Origin: Lepidodermella squamata
Taxonomy: Eukaryota; Gastrotricha
Direction of reading: 5' to 3'
Assembly (NCBI GenBank): GCA_047495785.1
Contig: JBLDXI010000042.1
Coordinates: 1,488,001 to 1,552,000 of the forward strand
Length of the DNA: 64,000 nt
In this document: piece after piece, positions 32,924-44,924 of the stretch
Position numbering within the stretch: position 1 is the first letter of the stretch
How the letters are laid out: every line of letters starts with the position of its first letter
Translations under genes and position numbers: made by a program
Notes under the pieces: generated by a model
Told to the model about the DNA's origin: nothing
What the model saw: only the letters and a program-made list of their open reading frames with translations
Databases searched by the model: none

Positions 32924-34165
32924 ATGAGCCTCCAAAAGTATAGGTATAATAAGGTCCAACGCGCAAAAATGGTGACGTTATATTTGGAAAATAATCGAAA
33001 TGCCGCAGCAGCCGCGCTGGCCCATCGAACGCAATATAAATCAAAATGCGTTGACCAAACAGTTGCTCGACAGTGGGATAAACACGATACCTTTGGTTTG
33101 TCAAGTTTTCAAACGCCATTTTTCCTTTAATGCGTGATGTATTTAGGTGATTTGAGTGATAAAAAAGCTCCCGGAAGAGCGCGCTCAGTTCGCTCCGACG
33201 CTTTTGACACGAAAGTTTTGATTTTCTTCGAAGAAAATCCGACTCAATCTTGCCGGGGTGCAGCTCGACAATTGGCATGTGGGAAAACGACAATAAACGA
33301 TATACTGCACGAGTATAATTATCACCCTTACAAAATGCAACCTGCACAGAGATTGCTGCCTGCTGATTATGCAAAACGAGTTTTATTTTGTTCCGGCATG
33401 ATAGCGAAAGGCGAGCAATTGGATGAGTTTTTGAAGAACGTTTTAGTTGGAGACGAAGCGCAGTTCAGAACAGATGGTTTTGTGAATCACCAAAACTGCA
33501 GGTAAAAATTAAAAGTAATTTTTTAAATAATTAATTAGCGGTCAATTGAGGTTTTGGTCGCGATCTAACCCTGGGTTCACACAACCGGTGAAGGATCAAG
33601 ACGCAGAACGGGTCATGGTTTGGTGCGGCATTCTGGGCGACCAGGTGATCGGGCCTTACTTTTTTGATGACACAGTGACCGGGGTAGCTTACTTGCAAAT
33701 GCTTGAATCTTACGTTTGGCCTATGATAAGCGCTCGAGCTGATGAAACTTGGTTCATGCAGGACGGGGCGCCGTCGCATTTTTCATGGCAAGTTCGGGAC
33801 TGGTTGTCCGAAAAGTTCGATGATCGCTGGATAGGGAGAGGTCAAGCAGGAACGCAGGCCTGGCCCCCTCGCTCTCCAGATTTAACTGTAAGTAAATGGC
33901 CCTTCATGATATGATTCTATTAAAATTGTTTTACTAGCCATTGGACTTCTTCCTGTGGGAATATGTTAAATTTAATGTTTACAATGGCTCGCCAATTCGA
34001 TCGCTTGGCGAGCTGAAACAGCGCATCGTTGAGGCAGTTGGAAAGATAACTCCGCAAATGCTCGGTAATGTCCGCAAAAATTGGAGGAAGCGCCTTCGCC
34101 TTTGCGTTTCTCAAGAAGGAAAACATTTTGAACACATTCCTAGGTCGCAATGGAAACTGCTGTAG
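32924..34165 (+). CDS. Tc1/mariner (IS630-type) transposase with three introns
   Basis: Exons 32924-33095, 33147-33501, 33539-33887 and 33938-34165 join in frame across short GT-AG introns (51, 37 and 50 bases). The N-terminus is a helix-turn-helix region (KVQRAKMVTLYLENNRNAAA) and a second one follows (ARQLACGKTTINDILHEY). The catalytic core has DEAQF, then QDGAPSHF, then PPRSPDLTPLDFFLW, so the triad is D, D, D with about 38 residues between the last two, unlike the DD34E of Tc1 and DD34D of mariner. The C-terminus is basic. It would cut and paste the element at TA. All catalytic residues are intact. Introns as small as 37 bases are unusual and need transcript support. Confidence 0.82.
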
Positions 34166-34261
34166 TTGCTTTTATTGCATTTGTTGCATTTGTTGCATTT
34201 CATGCTTTAACAGCAATTATAAAAATTAAGACGTGCATTTTTAGGCAGTTTTCTTTAAAAA

Positions 34262-34803
34262 ATGACTCGCGGCCGCGGAAAAGCCAAGACGACGAGCAAG
34301 TCGGTAGGAAAAACGTCAAAAATTATTAGTAAAAAGCTTCCACCGATGAAACCAGCAATAGCGGATCCTGTTAAAGCAATGGAGTTGCGTAAGTTCCTAG
34401 AATGAACAATTGATTTTGAAACATTCACGATTTTGCAGTTGGTCCGGCTGGGAAATGGGGCCCGGAAGAAGAATTGCGATTGGAGCCCTTCCTGGTTAGT
34501 TCTTTACGGGCAGGCGCCTACCCTACCTCAAGACGACTGCGTATCTACTCGACAGCGTATGATACAAATTTTTTGGCAAATTTTCCTGGGCGCACTTTTG
34601 ACGAGATATGGCAGAAGGCGCAGCGGGCGTACACAAAAAAAAAGAACACTGAATTCAAAGATGAAATGGTCAAAGCGGCAATGGCCGATTTCAAGAAGTC
34701 ACAAAAAACGAAAAAGCCTGAAGATGAAGGGGGCGAAGATGATGATGACGAAGATGAAGGCGAGGAAGAGGAAGAGGAAGAAGATGAAACTGAACAAAAA
34801 TAA
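34262..34803 (+). CDS. Accessory protein of the mariner element, basic N-terminus and acidic tail
   Basis: Two exons, 34262-34388 and 34439-34803, joined through GTAAGT...TTTGCAG. The first 30 residues are Lys/Ser/Arg-rich (GRGKAKTTSK, KIISKKLPP). The middle has Trp and basic/aromatic residues (GPAGKWGPEEELRLE, LANFPGRTFDEIWQKAQ) that might form a small helical DNA-binding fold. The last 30 are mostly Asp and Glu. I do not recognise the family. It starts 96 bases after the transposase stop, with an acceptor-like TTTTTAG at 34238-34244 just before the ATG, as in an operon resolved by trans-splicing. It lies inside the inverted repeats, so it moves with the element. Confidence 0.65.
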
Positions 34804-35084
34804 TGATGATAAGGATTGTTAATGTTAAATTTTGTTAAATGATGATAATAATTGAAGGCGCGGGTCGTTGCGAATAAATAGAAGCCTTTCTCATCTTTTT
34901 TTCAATATCACCTGAAATAATTGAAACGTAACAAGTTCAATCATTAGCACGAGCCAATGCAGACAAATTTTAGCAAGCAGTAGTAAATATGGCTTATGTA
35001 GTTATGGACGCATTATTTTTTACATCTAGTGAAAAAAATGGAGCGCTTGGTTTGGCACGCGCCACGCTAGGCGTTGCTTTCACA

Positions 35085-35120
35085 CTATAAATAGCCTCAT
35101 ATTATTTGACGGACACACTG
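35085..35120 (-). repeat. Right terminal inverted repeat of the mariner element
   Basis: Reverse complement of 32697-32732 apart from two bases; followed by TA. Confidence 0.88.
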
Positions 35121-35122
35121 TA

Positions 35123-35645
35123 GTTCACCTGCCATTTCATCAATTCGGGGAACATTCGTTCCACGAGGCTACATTCGTTCGAAAGAGGACTCGTGTGAGA
35201 ACTGGCTAACTTAGAGCGCGAAGTTTGAAAGTCACTCGCACTAATAGTTTTACTGGTTTGGTAGTTGCAGTTGGCACACCCAAACAAACACAGCAAAAGT
35301 ATTTTCCATCCCTGGCAGCTCCAGGATCCAAGATCGCATCATGGCTTATTGTAAAATTGTAAAGGAGCAATGAGGAATGAAGCATGATTTTTTATTTTAC
35401 ACATGAGTTTTGAACAGCCCTTAATCAGAATTCAATTCTGAGGCCAGACCTTCAACCGGAATCCAAAAATCAAACCGCAACGCGGCGTTCTAATCTGTAT
35501 GTGCCCTCATATTTTATTGCTCTTCAACTTCGCAACATACATGTTTGTCATCAAATATGACTATAATCGTCTTCGCATTCCAGTCAATGAAGAATCAACC
35601 CGCATATTAATAGCCTGTTGAAAATAAAATGAAATTTTTTGATGA
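35123..35645. other. Intergenic, with a fragment of repeat C
   Basis: 35298-35342 matches the end of repeat C (TCCCTGGCAGCTCCAGGATC). No gene seen in the rest. Confidence 0.45.
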
Positions 35646-35649
35646 TACA

Positions 35650-38600
35650 TCATTTTGATCGAGGCTTACCAGAAAAAGCAGCACAGTACAACTGGAGGAT
35701 ATTCAGCTTGTTATCAAACAGGGTATTGTTAACGATACTAAGACAGCCGATAGAGCCATTCAAATTTGAAGAAGCGCCACTGAATACAAGTTCAAAACAA
35801 AGCTTAGCGAATTATAGAACAATCAAAGCATTTTTATTGACTGAAATGCGGCTTAACGATCCATGGAGCCAAATATGCATGACGAGACGTTGAACTTGAA
35901 CGTTATTCCGCTTCTAACGAAGGCTTCACTAACTTATACAATGAAATGTCCAATATTTCCGGCCCTCATCCTGACTGTTCCACGCGACCGAGGAACGAAC
36001 TGAGATTATAACAAGGAATTCTGGGATCGGAGGAAAACGCCGTTTTGATAGAAAGATTCCTCTCGGTCATATCTTTTAAATTACACCTTGAGTTCGGAAA
36101 ACTAATGTCGCAATCGCGAGCTAATGTAAACAAAATATTTTTAAAATTCTAAAATTTTTATAATTTTAAATATTAAATTTGTTTTCAAATACAAATTTAA
36201 TTTGCAGTGAAAAACATGCAGGAAAACGCGAAATTTGAATTTCTCGTCGTTCACTTTTCTGGAGGGGGGGGGGGGGGGGGTCTGCAAATAAGCGAAAATA
36301 TACGACACACCTGTATATATCCCCGCTCACTAATACAACCCGACGAAAAAATCGTTAGTTCATAATTAACCCAGGCCTCGAAATTGTCACACAGCTACTT
36401 TAATTTTGCCGTAGCACGCGTTGAAAATAATTGAAAGCCTTAATAGTGAAGCATGATCGCAATCAATGTGGAGCTATCGCAATCAATCTTATGATGAAGA
36501 AAGTGAACCTACATTTTTTCAATTGATAAATGATTTTGTTAGTAGACCAAACTTTTTAAATTCAGAAGTTTGTTAAATTTTGAATTTTTCACAGAATCGA
36601 CAAATAAAATAATCTAAAAACGTCGTCTTAATATAAATCGCAAGCGGCTTTTTGTGATGATTCGCAATTAAACAGCACACCCGTATATATCCCCGCTCCC
36701 TAATACAACCCGAATAAAAAATTATTTGTTCATAGATATAGCCCGTGGAAAATTTTTCGGAAATACGGAAATTTCGGAAATTCGGAAATTTTTCGGAAAT
36801 ACGGTAGATGTAGAAGATCCTTTGGTGACCGTTGGTGACCGAATATTGACAAGGCTTGGATTTCTAGTTTCTGAGGCATGGTAATTAACGTTTAGACCTA
36901 ACTCTTCGGCAAATCCGCCCTAATGCCCATTTCACACCAAATGATAGTAAACTGTGAAATGTCTATTTCAACCACTAAATTATTTGTAGTCCGAGAAGGA
37001 TGAGGATTTTCGGGGAAGGACAGGAACGGGATATAAATGATTCACGAATGATAAAGCACACACATACTGTATTCGCGAAAAGCTCAAAAATGACCATTTT
37101 TTATTACGCACTAATTACGCGAGCTTGATAACCCCTTGATGGACAATCGACCACCAGTTACAGGGCAGTGATTTGATTGGCTTAGTTGTCTCAGCCAATC
37201 AGCGGCGCCTCGCAGCGGCATCCACTTTTAGCTCAAGTAAATTGTCATCCTGCTAGGAAATGAGCATGAAATGACCAACTCTTACTTCTCGCAGGTGCCT
37301 GGTGCCCAAGGCCGCTTTTCAAATCAACAAAAAGATTTACAATTACGTAATCTCCACGAGCGATTTTCTTTCACGAGGGATTTTTTTCGCGTGCAATTAA
37401 TTTTTGCGAGGGATAAATTTTCGCGAATCTTGAATTCGCGAGCAGAGGTCGTCGCGAAATTTCGCGAAAACAAAATGACCGCGAAAATGTGTACGTATAC
37501 AGTAAATATTTTTACCTGCCAAGTCGGAAAGATGATGTAGATGTGTTGGGAGACACACCATTGAGGAATGCCCCGCTTGCGTCGCAAAAGATTTTCATTT
37601 GATATGGAGGAGCGCTTTGGAGATAGTAGAAATGCGGTGATCCATCTGGTTGTCGGCAAGTTGTTGAAAACGAAGGACCATTCGGACCGATCGAGCAAGT
37701 GAATGTTGTCTCGTTGCTCATGAAGAGGCTCAGCCCGGTAGTTGTAAGCCCAGGGTCAGAAAACTCAAGTAAAGGAGCCGGGAAACTGAGAGGCTTCGCG
37801 TAAAAGCTGATCGTGAAAGACCCTCCGCCGATATCCAACTTGCTGGCCGTCATTCGAATCTGGTTTCCGCTGTTAAGATTGACGCCTTTATCAGCGACGC
37901 CGAACACGCTTTCCCCAGGTAAGAACGGCGACTGGCTGGTGACTGAAGCTGCAGGAGCGATGATGTCGTCAAAGTTTGTTGCAAGAGGGAAGTACGCGAT
38001 ATGTCCAGAGATTGCGTTGCCTACGTCGCTTGGAACAATCGGCTTTCCAGCGTGTAGTTGGTAACATAGTCTCCGTATCGAACGAATACGTTTAGCCGAG
38101 ATGGCCGCTTTATGGAAAGACAAGCACGAAAAATAGGTGTCAACACCTACTGGGCGGTCCTTGAGGACCTTGAGTGACGTGATCGTAGCTGTCGGTGCTA
38201 CTACAGCAGACGGACTGCTAATGATTTCGTCGCAGAACACGTATTGTGAGCCGGTTGATTTTTCGTACGTCACGCCAATGTGGCGCATTAATCCATATAG
38301 ACACTGAACTGTAGTTTGAGTACCTGAGAATAAATCAAAAGATAAGCTATTTTTTCCGCGAAAGCATAGCTCAACTTGCCATCAGCTCTCTTAACAACGA
38401 CTTTAGAGTTTGAACTATCAAATGCGAGAGTAAGTTGGGTGTTTCCAGCTTCATCAAGCATCGCAACTATGGGGATGAAGTTATACGAAGATAGGAAAGC
38501 TACGAAAGCCGCAATAGTGAAGTCTGTTGATAAGCCAAAGGCTGTGGTGGGGATATCGAGACTTGCACCTGCAGGCGAGTAGATTCCCGTCTTTCCCGGT

Positions 38601-41600
38601 AAGTCATATGGGCCACTAGTCCAGTAAACGTCTCCGATAGCATTAGCGGTAATCGAATCGGGGCCATTGTCGTTCAGATTACCATTCAGCGGCCAGATTC
38701 CAGCAGGAAGAGGAAGCCCCGGAACGGCAACTGTTGATTTCAATGTTATATTAAAAAAGTAGGAGTACGTAAGTATACGTATGTAATAACCATGACAATT
38801 TTGTTTATTATGACTGACAATTAGTTGACTTTTGTGGCAATTTTCATTGAATTTTTCATTATTTTCCATTATTTTGTCAACATTTTAGGTTATGCATATG
38901 CTGCTCAAGCAAGCACTTCAAAATCAAAAAGCATCGGCAAGCAAATTTAGGTAAGAATCGCTCTGATTCCCCACCATTTTCTGAGTAATGATTGCTTCTG
39001 CTGGAAAAAGTAGGGATAGCCAGTCCTTTATTTTCCAGAAAATCAGATTTTCTGCTGAACATTTGCCACTGAATTTAATTTTTGGTTAATATAATAATAA
39101 AGGATTATTCTATCGCTAAAATAAATTGCACAGTCTTAATCCTGTAAATCGTAGCCAAAACGTAAAGTGTCACCTGTGCGCGCACTATGTAAACAAACCC
39201 TGCGAATTGTAACCACAAACGTGAAACTGTAGTCAGGTGCGTTAAAATGGGACCCTAATTCAATAATTCGCGCGATAGCCCTATTTCGTCGAGTCCGTAC
39301 CCATTTGAATAGCCCGCTGCATTTCCAGACTACAAAACTTAGGCCACCCTTATTCTATAGCTAGCAGGTAGAGAAATGAAATTTCCCCCTTATCTGAAAC
39401 CCCGAGCGAGTTTGGCGCAGCCAAACGAGTCGAGTCAATAAGTGACTTTGATTTGATTTGATTTGATTTCTTCAGTAAATCACAGGTCTTTGTAAATCAA
39501 TCATTTCAAATCAAATCATCAGGCCAGTTTAAATCAAATCAAATCAAATCTTTCGCATAGGGAAACATGAGCATCATGGTATATTTCTGAGGATTCTTTC
39601 ATATTTTAAGCTTGGTTTTGACGGAATGAGTCTATAAAATAGCTCCAGGCTTTTGAAAACAAGTGTTTTCAAGGCAAATGTGAGTTCTCATGCTTAACAG
39701 GTGGAATTCCGATATTTCTGATAACTTCTCCAAATCAGCAGTAAATCAAGTGGGCTAAATTGAAATCAAATCAAATCATCCTGAAATTTTGTAAATTAAA
39801 TCATCAAAAAATCAAATCATCAAAAAATGGCCTAAATCAAATCAAATCAAATTAATGCCGAAAAATGATAATAAGTAGGGAAAAAATTGAAAATACAACG
39901 ATTATCGGTCATCGATGTATCGTTTTGGGAAATAATTATTTTGGGAATCATTTTTTTATTTTGAAGCGGTGGATTTTAAGAGCAATTTCTCTTGAGGTTA
40001 ACCTAATTGCCAATTGGGGCGGATTGCTCATAATGGTACGACATGTATTATTCAAAAAAATTTGAGCTCATTTCCCTTAATTCACTGAAAAATTTAGAAC
40101 TCACTCGTTTCACATTGCAGAGATGTTGGGTAAAGCTTAATCGGCTAGAGAAGAAAATTATTAAACAAGCAACACGCTATGTATACCTGGCATTAAGCTG
40201 ACTCACCTGCCACGGGGAAGCACACGGTTCATCTTTAGCCACGCATTTGTAACTCAAGCCAGAGCTGTCATAGCATAGTGTTCGCTGCGAAAAATCATAG
40301 TAACAAATGTTAGCGACAGACGACAGATCATCCCTGTAACAAACCTGAAGACTTGCCACCAGGCAGTCAGCGTAATTGTCAGCAAAACTTGCTTTCGAAG
40401 AATAAGAACTCGACTAAAAAGTGAATATTATATTATATTATTTCATACTATTTTATATATAGTAAAAGGCTCTATGGTATTTTCCTTCTCATTTGCTACC
40501 ATGAACTCAGTTTTCGGTACATTAATTTTCAGACCTAAAATTTGGCAGGCTTCAACAAAGATATGTCATCATCATCATCATCATTTGGTTTTATTTATCG
40601 TCGTTTTGCGTTGGTGAGGCATACAATAAAGTTTTAACGACGGCGAGAGCGAGAAGTCAAGTAGATTCCGTTCCCCGCGACCTGAAGGCCAAAAGTTCCC
40701 GAATGAAGGCCCTCCAGTTAGACCGATCACAAGCTGTCTCCTCAATTTTGTCCCAATTTAGACATTTTTCATTATAGACGCTTACAAAATTTTTGTAATT
40801 TTCAAGATTTTTTGCTTGCAATAAGCTTTGAGTGTTACAATAATCCCATCCTACCCTGGGCCTGCCTAACTTCCTTTGCCAGCCCTTGGGTGGGGTCCAT
40901 AAGTACGTTTGCTTGACTAGGTTATCGTCATTCATTCTAAGAGTATGTCCTAAGAAACGTAGTCGGTTATGTTCTATTTGAGCTGAGATAGGTTCTATAC
41001 CTTCACAGGTTTTTCTTATGTCAGCATTTCTGATTTTATCCATAATTGTGACGTTGGCTATAGCCCTGAGCCACCTCATCTGCACAACATCCAGCCTCGG
41101 TTGGTGAGCTGCGGTTGCATTCCAACTTTCAGAAGCGTAGAGGAGTGTCGGAGTCATTACAGCTCGCTTGACCTTCATTTTTGAAGGGATACTGACTTGC
41201 GATTTATTATTTATGAATTTGTTTAATGCCCCGAAACAAGACCCGGCCTTTTGCATCCTCTCTTCTATTTCCAGAGTGCAAGTGCCGTCAGAGCTAATTA
41301 TGCTTCCTAGATATTTAAAGGTATCTATTCTTTCCAGATTCTCCCCGTTTATTTTTAACGTGGAATCGTCAGGATTTTCGGGCGGTTTATCCGTTTCTTC
41401 GTTTTTAACCACCATATACTTGGTTTTGGCGACGTTAATTTTCAGTCCCAACTCTGTACAATTTTCCTCAAAAATTTGTAATAAATTAGCTATCTCTTTT
41501 TTGCTAGTTCCTATTAGCGTTCCGTCGTCAGCGAATGCTAGACTATTTAACCGTTCTTTTCCTAGAGGAAAACCGCCATTTGCTATTGCTACTTGTTCGC

Positions 41601-43637
41601 ATATAAGGTTGAAAGTTATAATGAATAAAAGCGGGGATAGTGGGCAGCCTTGTCTGAGCCCCCGTCTTACGTAGAAAAAGGGTGATATTTGGTTTTCGAT
41701 TTTTACTGCTACCTTATTGCTATGGTAGAAACTTTTTACTGCTTCTATCAGATCAGTCGGGATTTCGAATTTTTTCAGTGCGTCCCAGACTTTATCTCTA
41801 TTTACGAGATCGTACGCTTTTTCCAGGTCTAAGAACACCAGGTGTAGCTCTCGATTATACTCAAGGGTTTTTTCTATAATTTGCCTAAGAATAAAAATAC
41901 AGTCTCGTGTCCCTTTGCCTTTTTGGAAGCCAAATTGACGAAGTGACAATTTTCCTACCAAAAGGTCGCGTAATTTTCGCTCAAGAATTACAGCGTATAA
42001 TTTACCTACAACGCTTAGTAGACTAATGCCGCGGTACAGCAAAGATATGTATTAAGTGCTATTACGGTATTTGGTCTTTGGTCTTGGTTTAAAGACCTGG
42101 TTGCGGTCTTGTCGGTCTGGGTCTTGGTCTTGCTAAGACCGGAAAAAAATTGACAGACCGATAATCTGCGATCAATCAAGCAGGATTAAGGTTAAACTAG
42201 TTGTTGAACAAAGTAGCTTAGACCTGAATATCCTACACTCATCGCACCTATTACAGCCTCGTGAATTTGAAAAAAATTTCCCATGATATCCCACGAATAT
42301 TGCAATTGCTCTGGCAGAGAACCAGCCCATTTTATCAGTTATACTCATCTTTAATGCATTTGCTTTTTCAAGCGCAAAAACAGTATCAAGACGCGAACGC
42401 CTCGTAGATTAACTTACAAGCGTGAAGCTCGGTGACGGGCAATTGTTTCGGCAAACAAGACCAGTCGATGAAGAGCAAAGCGCTGCCGGCTGATCAGAAA
42501 AAGCAGAGTAAAAAAAATGTTTCGCATTTTGTTGAAAACTAACCCCTCTAGTGCAATGATCTTTGTCGATATAGGAACCAGCGCTGAACGTCTGAAATAA
42601 CAAAAAGCTCTGAGAGGAACGAAAAATGACGTAATAGTATTACATTAGTCTGGTAGGTTGAATTACAAGCTGTTGATTGGCAGCCATAGAATGACCGATC
42701 ACTCGTAGAAAAGCAGCGGTACTGAGTCTTGAAGTTGTCAGCATTTCGAACAACTACAGAAATAAAAGCGGCTTGAAACGTGGATTAAACAGCATGATTA
42801 CGCACCGTTCAGCTCCGAGTAGCATTTCTCAATGGTGGCAATAGTTCGAATAAAAGTCTGTTAAAAAATCCACAATACAAAGGTTACGAAACAAATTTCA
42901 ATCTAGGCCAAGAAATTGGCAAAGCATCAAGTCGTTCAATTTCCCGACCAGGCGGGATTAATGATGAGACGACGCGAACATTTTATTTCTCAATTAATAT
43001 TAACTCACATGATTGGGCGGGCAGGCGGCGTTGTATGCAACACATACACGTTGGCCGCTTTTTTCGCACAGGTTGGCCGGGCGGGTCTGCGTGGAGTCGA
43101 AATTCAACAATTTAGAATGACAATAAAAAGCTAAAACAAACTAGGAATTTTTTAATATCGCTGCGGCATTCGTCGTATTTTGTTGAGAAGGTGTTGCCGA
43201 TGAACTCGTTTACCTGGGCAGCATGATTGAGCAAAGTCGAATAATTTATTTGAAAAACTCACTAGGACTTCATCCGAGGAACAGCCAGCGTTTCTAGGAA
43301 TGCATCGCATGCTTAACTGCTTGTAGTTGTAACAGCTTCGAGCCGACTGAAAAATGGGAATAAATCTCAGGGATTAAAGAGAAAAATAAAAAATTACCCC
43401 AGCTATGCATGACGCATAACTAGTTAGAGCAGTTCCGATCTGAAGAATCAATCATAAATCGAAAATACGATAACAGAATTTTCAAATAATTACCCAAACT
43501 TCATCGAGGTATGAGCAATCGCTTTTACAGCCAGCGAATGAATCATTAAGGCGAGAGAAGCATCGTTTAAATGATCCTTGAGCTCCGCACAGATTGACCA
43601 GTGAAAAGAACAGTAAAAGGCCAAGCAGAGTTGACAT
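35650..43637 (-). CDS. Secreted protein of four-cysteine modules plus two LamG-like domains (gene A)
   Basis: Exons read on the minus strand: 43494-43637, 43398-43439, 43263-43346, 43142-43213, 43009-43086, 42806-42857, 42644-42753, 42544-42591, 42418-42489, 40345-40413, 40207-40284, 40105-40144, 38380-38730, 37516-38323 and 35650-35779. The ATG opens a signal peptide (LLGLLLFFSLVNLCGA). Twelve exons then alternate three-cysteine and one-cysteine segments (about six modules). Exons 13-15 encode two concanavalin/LamG-like folds (GIWPLNGNLNDNG; GESVFGVADKG) and end CAAFSGKPRSK. The intron at 38379 starts GCAAGT (a GC-AG intron); reading through gives a stop. An RTE retrotransposon fills the intron between exons 9 and 10. 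Paralogues lie at 50.3-58.5 kb. Likely an extracellular lectin-like protein. The join over the RTE rests on alignment to the 58.5 kb gene. Confidence 0.72.
36264..36280 (+). repeat. Run of 17 guanines
   Basis: Uninterrupted G tract in the last intron of gene A; such tracts form G-quadruplexes and are prone to length change. Confidence 0.9.
39446..39850. repeat. Inverted arrays of a GATTT/AAATC pentamer
   Basis: GATTT units (39449-39470) face AAATC units (39515-39550, 39765-39850). They are in an intron of gene A and could fold into hairpins. Origin unknown. Confidence 0.6.
40460..40566 (-). mobile_element. Old RTE reverse transcriptase fragment hosting a younger RTE
   Basis: The minus strand reads IFVEACQILGLKINVPKTEF and then MVANE, aligning with IFEENCTELGLKINVAKTKY of the inserted element's own product. 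Only this short piece survives. Confidence 0.6.
40567..42039 (-). mobile_element. 5'-truncated RTE-clade LINE with target duplication
   Basis: Flanked by an 11-base direct repeat CAAAGATATGT at 40556-40566 and 42040-42050. On the minus strand it has one open frame from the truncated 5' edge to the stop at 40657. That frame holds reverse transcriptase blocks: LVFLDLEKAYDLV (motif A), RRGLRQGCPLSPLLF (motif B), LAFADDGTLIG (the catalytic motif C, FADD) and KINVAKTKYMVV. The short 3' UTR and a 3' end of ATG repeats (40567-40584) are typical of RTE. The endonuclease and the N-terminal part of the RT are missing, so it is dead on arrival but young, as the frame is unbroken. Confidence 0.85.
42068..42145 (+). 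repeat. GGTCTT-rich short repeat
   Basis: Imperfect units of GGTCTTGGT and GGTCTTG with inverse AAGACC; no known family assigned. Confidence 0.5.
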
Positions 43638-43988
43638 GACTAGCGATTTATTAGATTAGAAAATATCAAGTTTAATCGAAAGCAAAATTTGAACGAATGA
43701 CGAATGAAAAAAATAACCGTTGACCTGAAATGATCGCGTGGCGGCTAGTTTCGTTGGATGACGCGTGCTATTATTATCCTCTTTCCACGTAAACAACAAG
43801 CTAACGCTATTTGTAGAAAAAATACGCTATCGTATTTGGCACGCGATATTTCATGCGATTTATTCAGCAAAGTAGGCGATTGCTTTTATTAAAAGTAATA
43901 AAAAGCTGTCTGAAACTCGCGATAATTTTCTGCTTCTGGTATAGTTTATTTATTTATTATTTATTACATCTTAAAAATGTTATTTTAC

Positions 43989-44171
43989 AAAAATTGTAAT
44001 TAAAAGTTCGCCAAAGTCGCCAACGGGTAAAAATTCTTTATCCTCAGTGAGCCGGTCATAAAATGAGTGATGAGCTAAAGGGATGATACTGCTTTTGCAA
44101 AGATCAATCAAGTCCTTCTTCTTTGCTGGCAATTTAGCTTGATACTTCGGTTGGAGCTGATAATCAATTGG
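43989..44171 (-). pseudogene. C-terminal remnant of a DUF7869-like transposase
   Basis: The minus strand encodes KLPAKKKDLIDLCKSSIIP then LAHHSFYDRLTED to a TAA. This resembles the C-terminal block of the transposase-like protein at 62.4 kb (LPIDSSLKKDLIEMVNKGTI) and of arthropod relatives known to me (KKKDL...IP..HH.FY). Nothing upstream remains. Confidence 0.5.
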
Positions 44172-44920
44172 CGCTTCATTTATTTATTTAAGAGCTATAA
44201 CACCCAAGAGGGGAAGCCAACGTTCACATAGCGCAGCGACATGAATCAGGCCATTTAATAATTGGAAGGCCCTGAAACAGGTACGCTCAGCAAAGAGACG
44301 AGGGATAATGATAGAAAAAGACCCAAGTCGACGAGTGGAATTAGGATCAAAATCACCGTCCGCGGCAAAATATTCGTTCGATAGTAGATGAGAATGCACG
44401 CATTCCGGTTGATCGCTATCGCTAAATGAGCCTCAAATCCACCCGCCCGTTGAGGCACCCGCATGTAATTCGGAGGCTCAGGCGGCGGTATTTCAAGCTC
44501 CATTGCCGGGCCATTACGAATTACGAACTTACTGAAATCGATGCTCGTGACCGAAGATCTGATGGGCAAGCGCTCCATAACATAAGTCACCAGGAGAATT
44601 ACATGCATTAATATTTAATGGTAGAAATCACCAGCATCAATCGGTTTTAAATAGATAAATAAATAAATTATGATTGATGAAAAAAGTATTCATTAATTGT
44701 TGATCTGTTCCATTTGTGCCAATTTCACAGCTAATAATTACTCACCGATAAGCTCCAACAGATAAGTACACAGTGTTACTTGCTAATTTTGTATTATATG
44801 ATATATGATTGCTCAGACCGAACTGGCAGTTCCTAAACCCAATAATGCCAAACAGATAACTTGATTCCTAACAGTTGTTCAAATTACGACCAGCTGTTAG
44901 AATTTGCGGATTTAATTTCC
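44172..44920. other. Repeat-rich spacer, no intact gene
   Basis: TTTATTTATTT at 44179-44189 and AAATAAATAAAT near 44650 look like ends of retroelements; frames are short and unsupported. Confidence 0.4.
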
Positions 44921-44924
44921 TAAT

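Larger units (their letters stand above)
32697..35120 (+). mobile_element. Complete two-gene Tc1/mariner-type transposon
   Basis: Inverted ends of 36 bases (32697-32732 and 35085-35120) differ at two positions and start CAGTGTGTCCGTCAAATAAT. TA flanks both sides (32695-32696, 35121-35122), the hallmark of this superfamily's target duplication. The element is 2424 bp and carries a transposase gene (32924-34165) and a second spliced gene (34262-34803) on the same strand. Both frames are open, so the copy may be recent. The insertion lies in the 3' flank of the carboxypeptidase. Confidence 0.88.

Noticed and set aside
35639-35893. Plus-strand frame over the gene A terminal exon
   Set aside because: It is antisense to the conserved minus-strand C-terminal exon (NLNGSIGCLSIV), which has two paralogues.
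39446-39850. AAATC arrays as a satellite or centromere element
   Set aside because: Too short and interrupted; kept only as a simple repeat.
41168-41674. Plus-strand 168-residue frame
   Set aside because: Antisense to the RTE reverse transcriptase, whose motifs are unmistakable.
44184-44611. Two overlapping minus-strand frames, possible gene
   Set aside because: No domain, no splice signals that join them, and flanking ATTT repeats point to retroelement debris.
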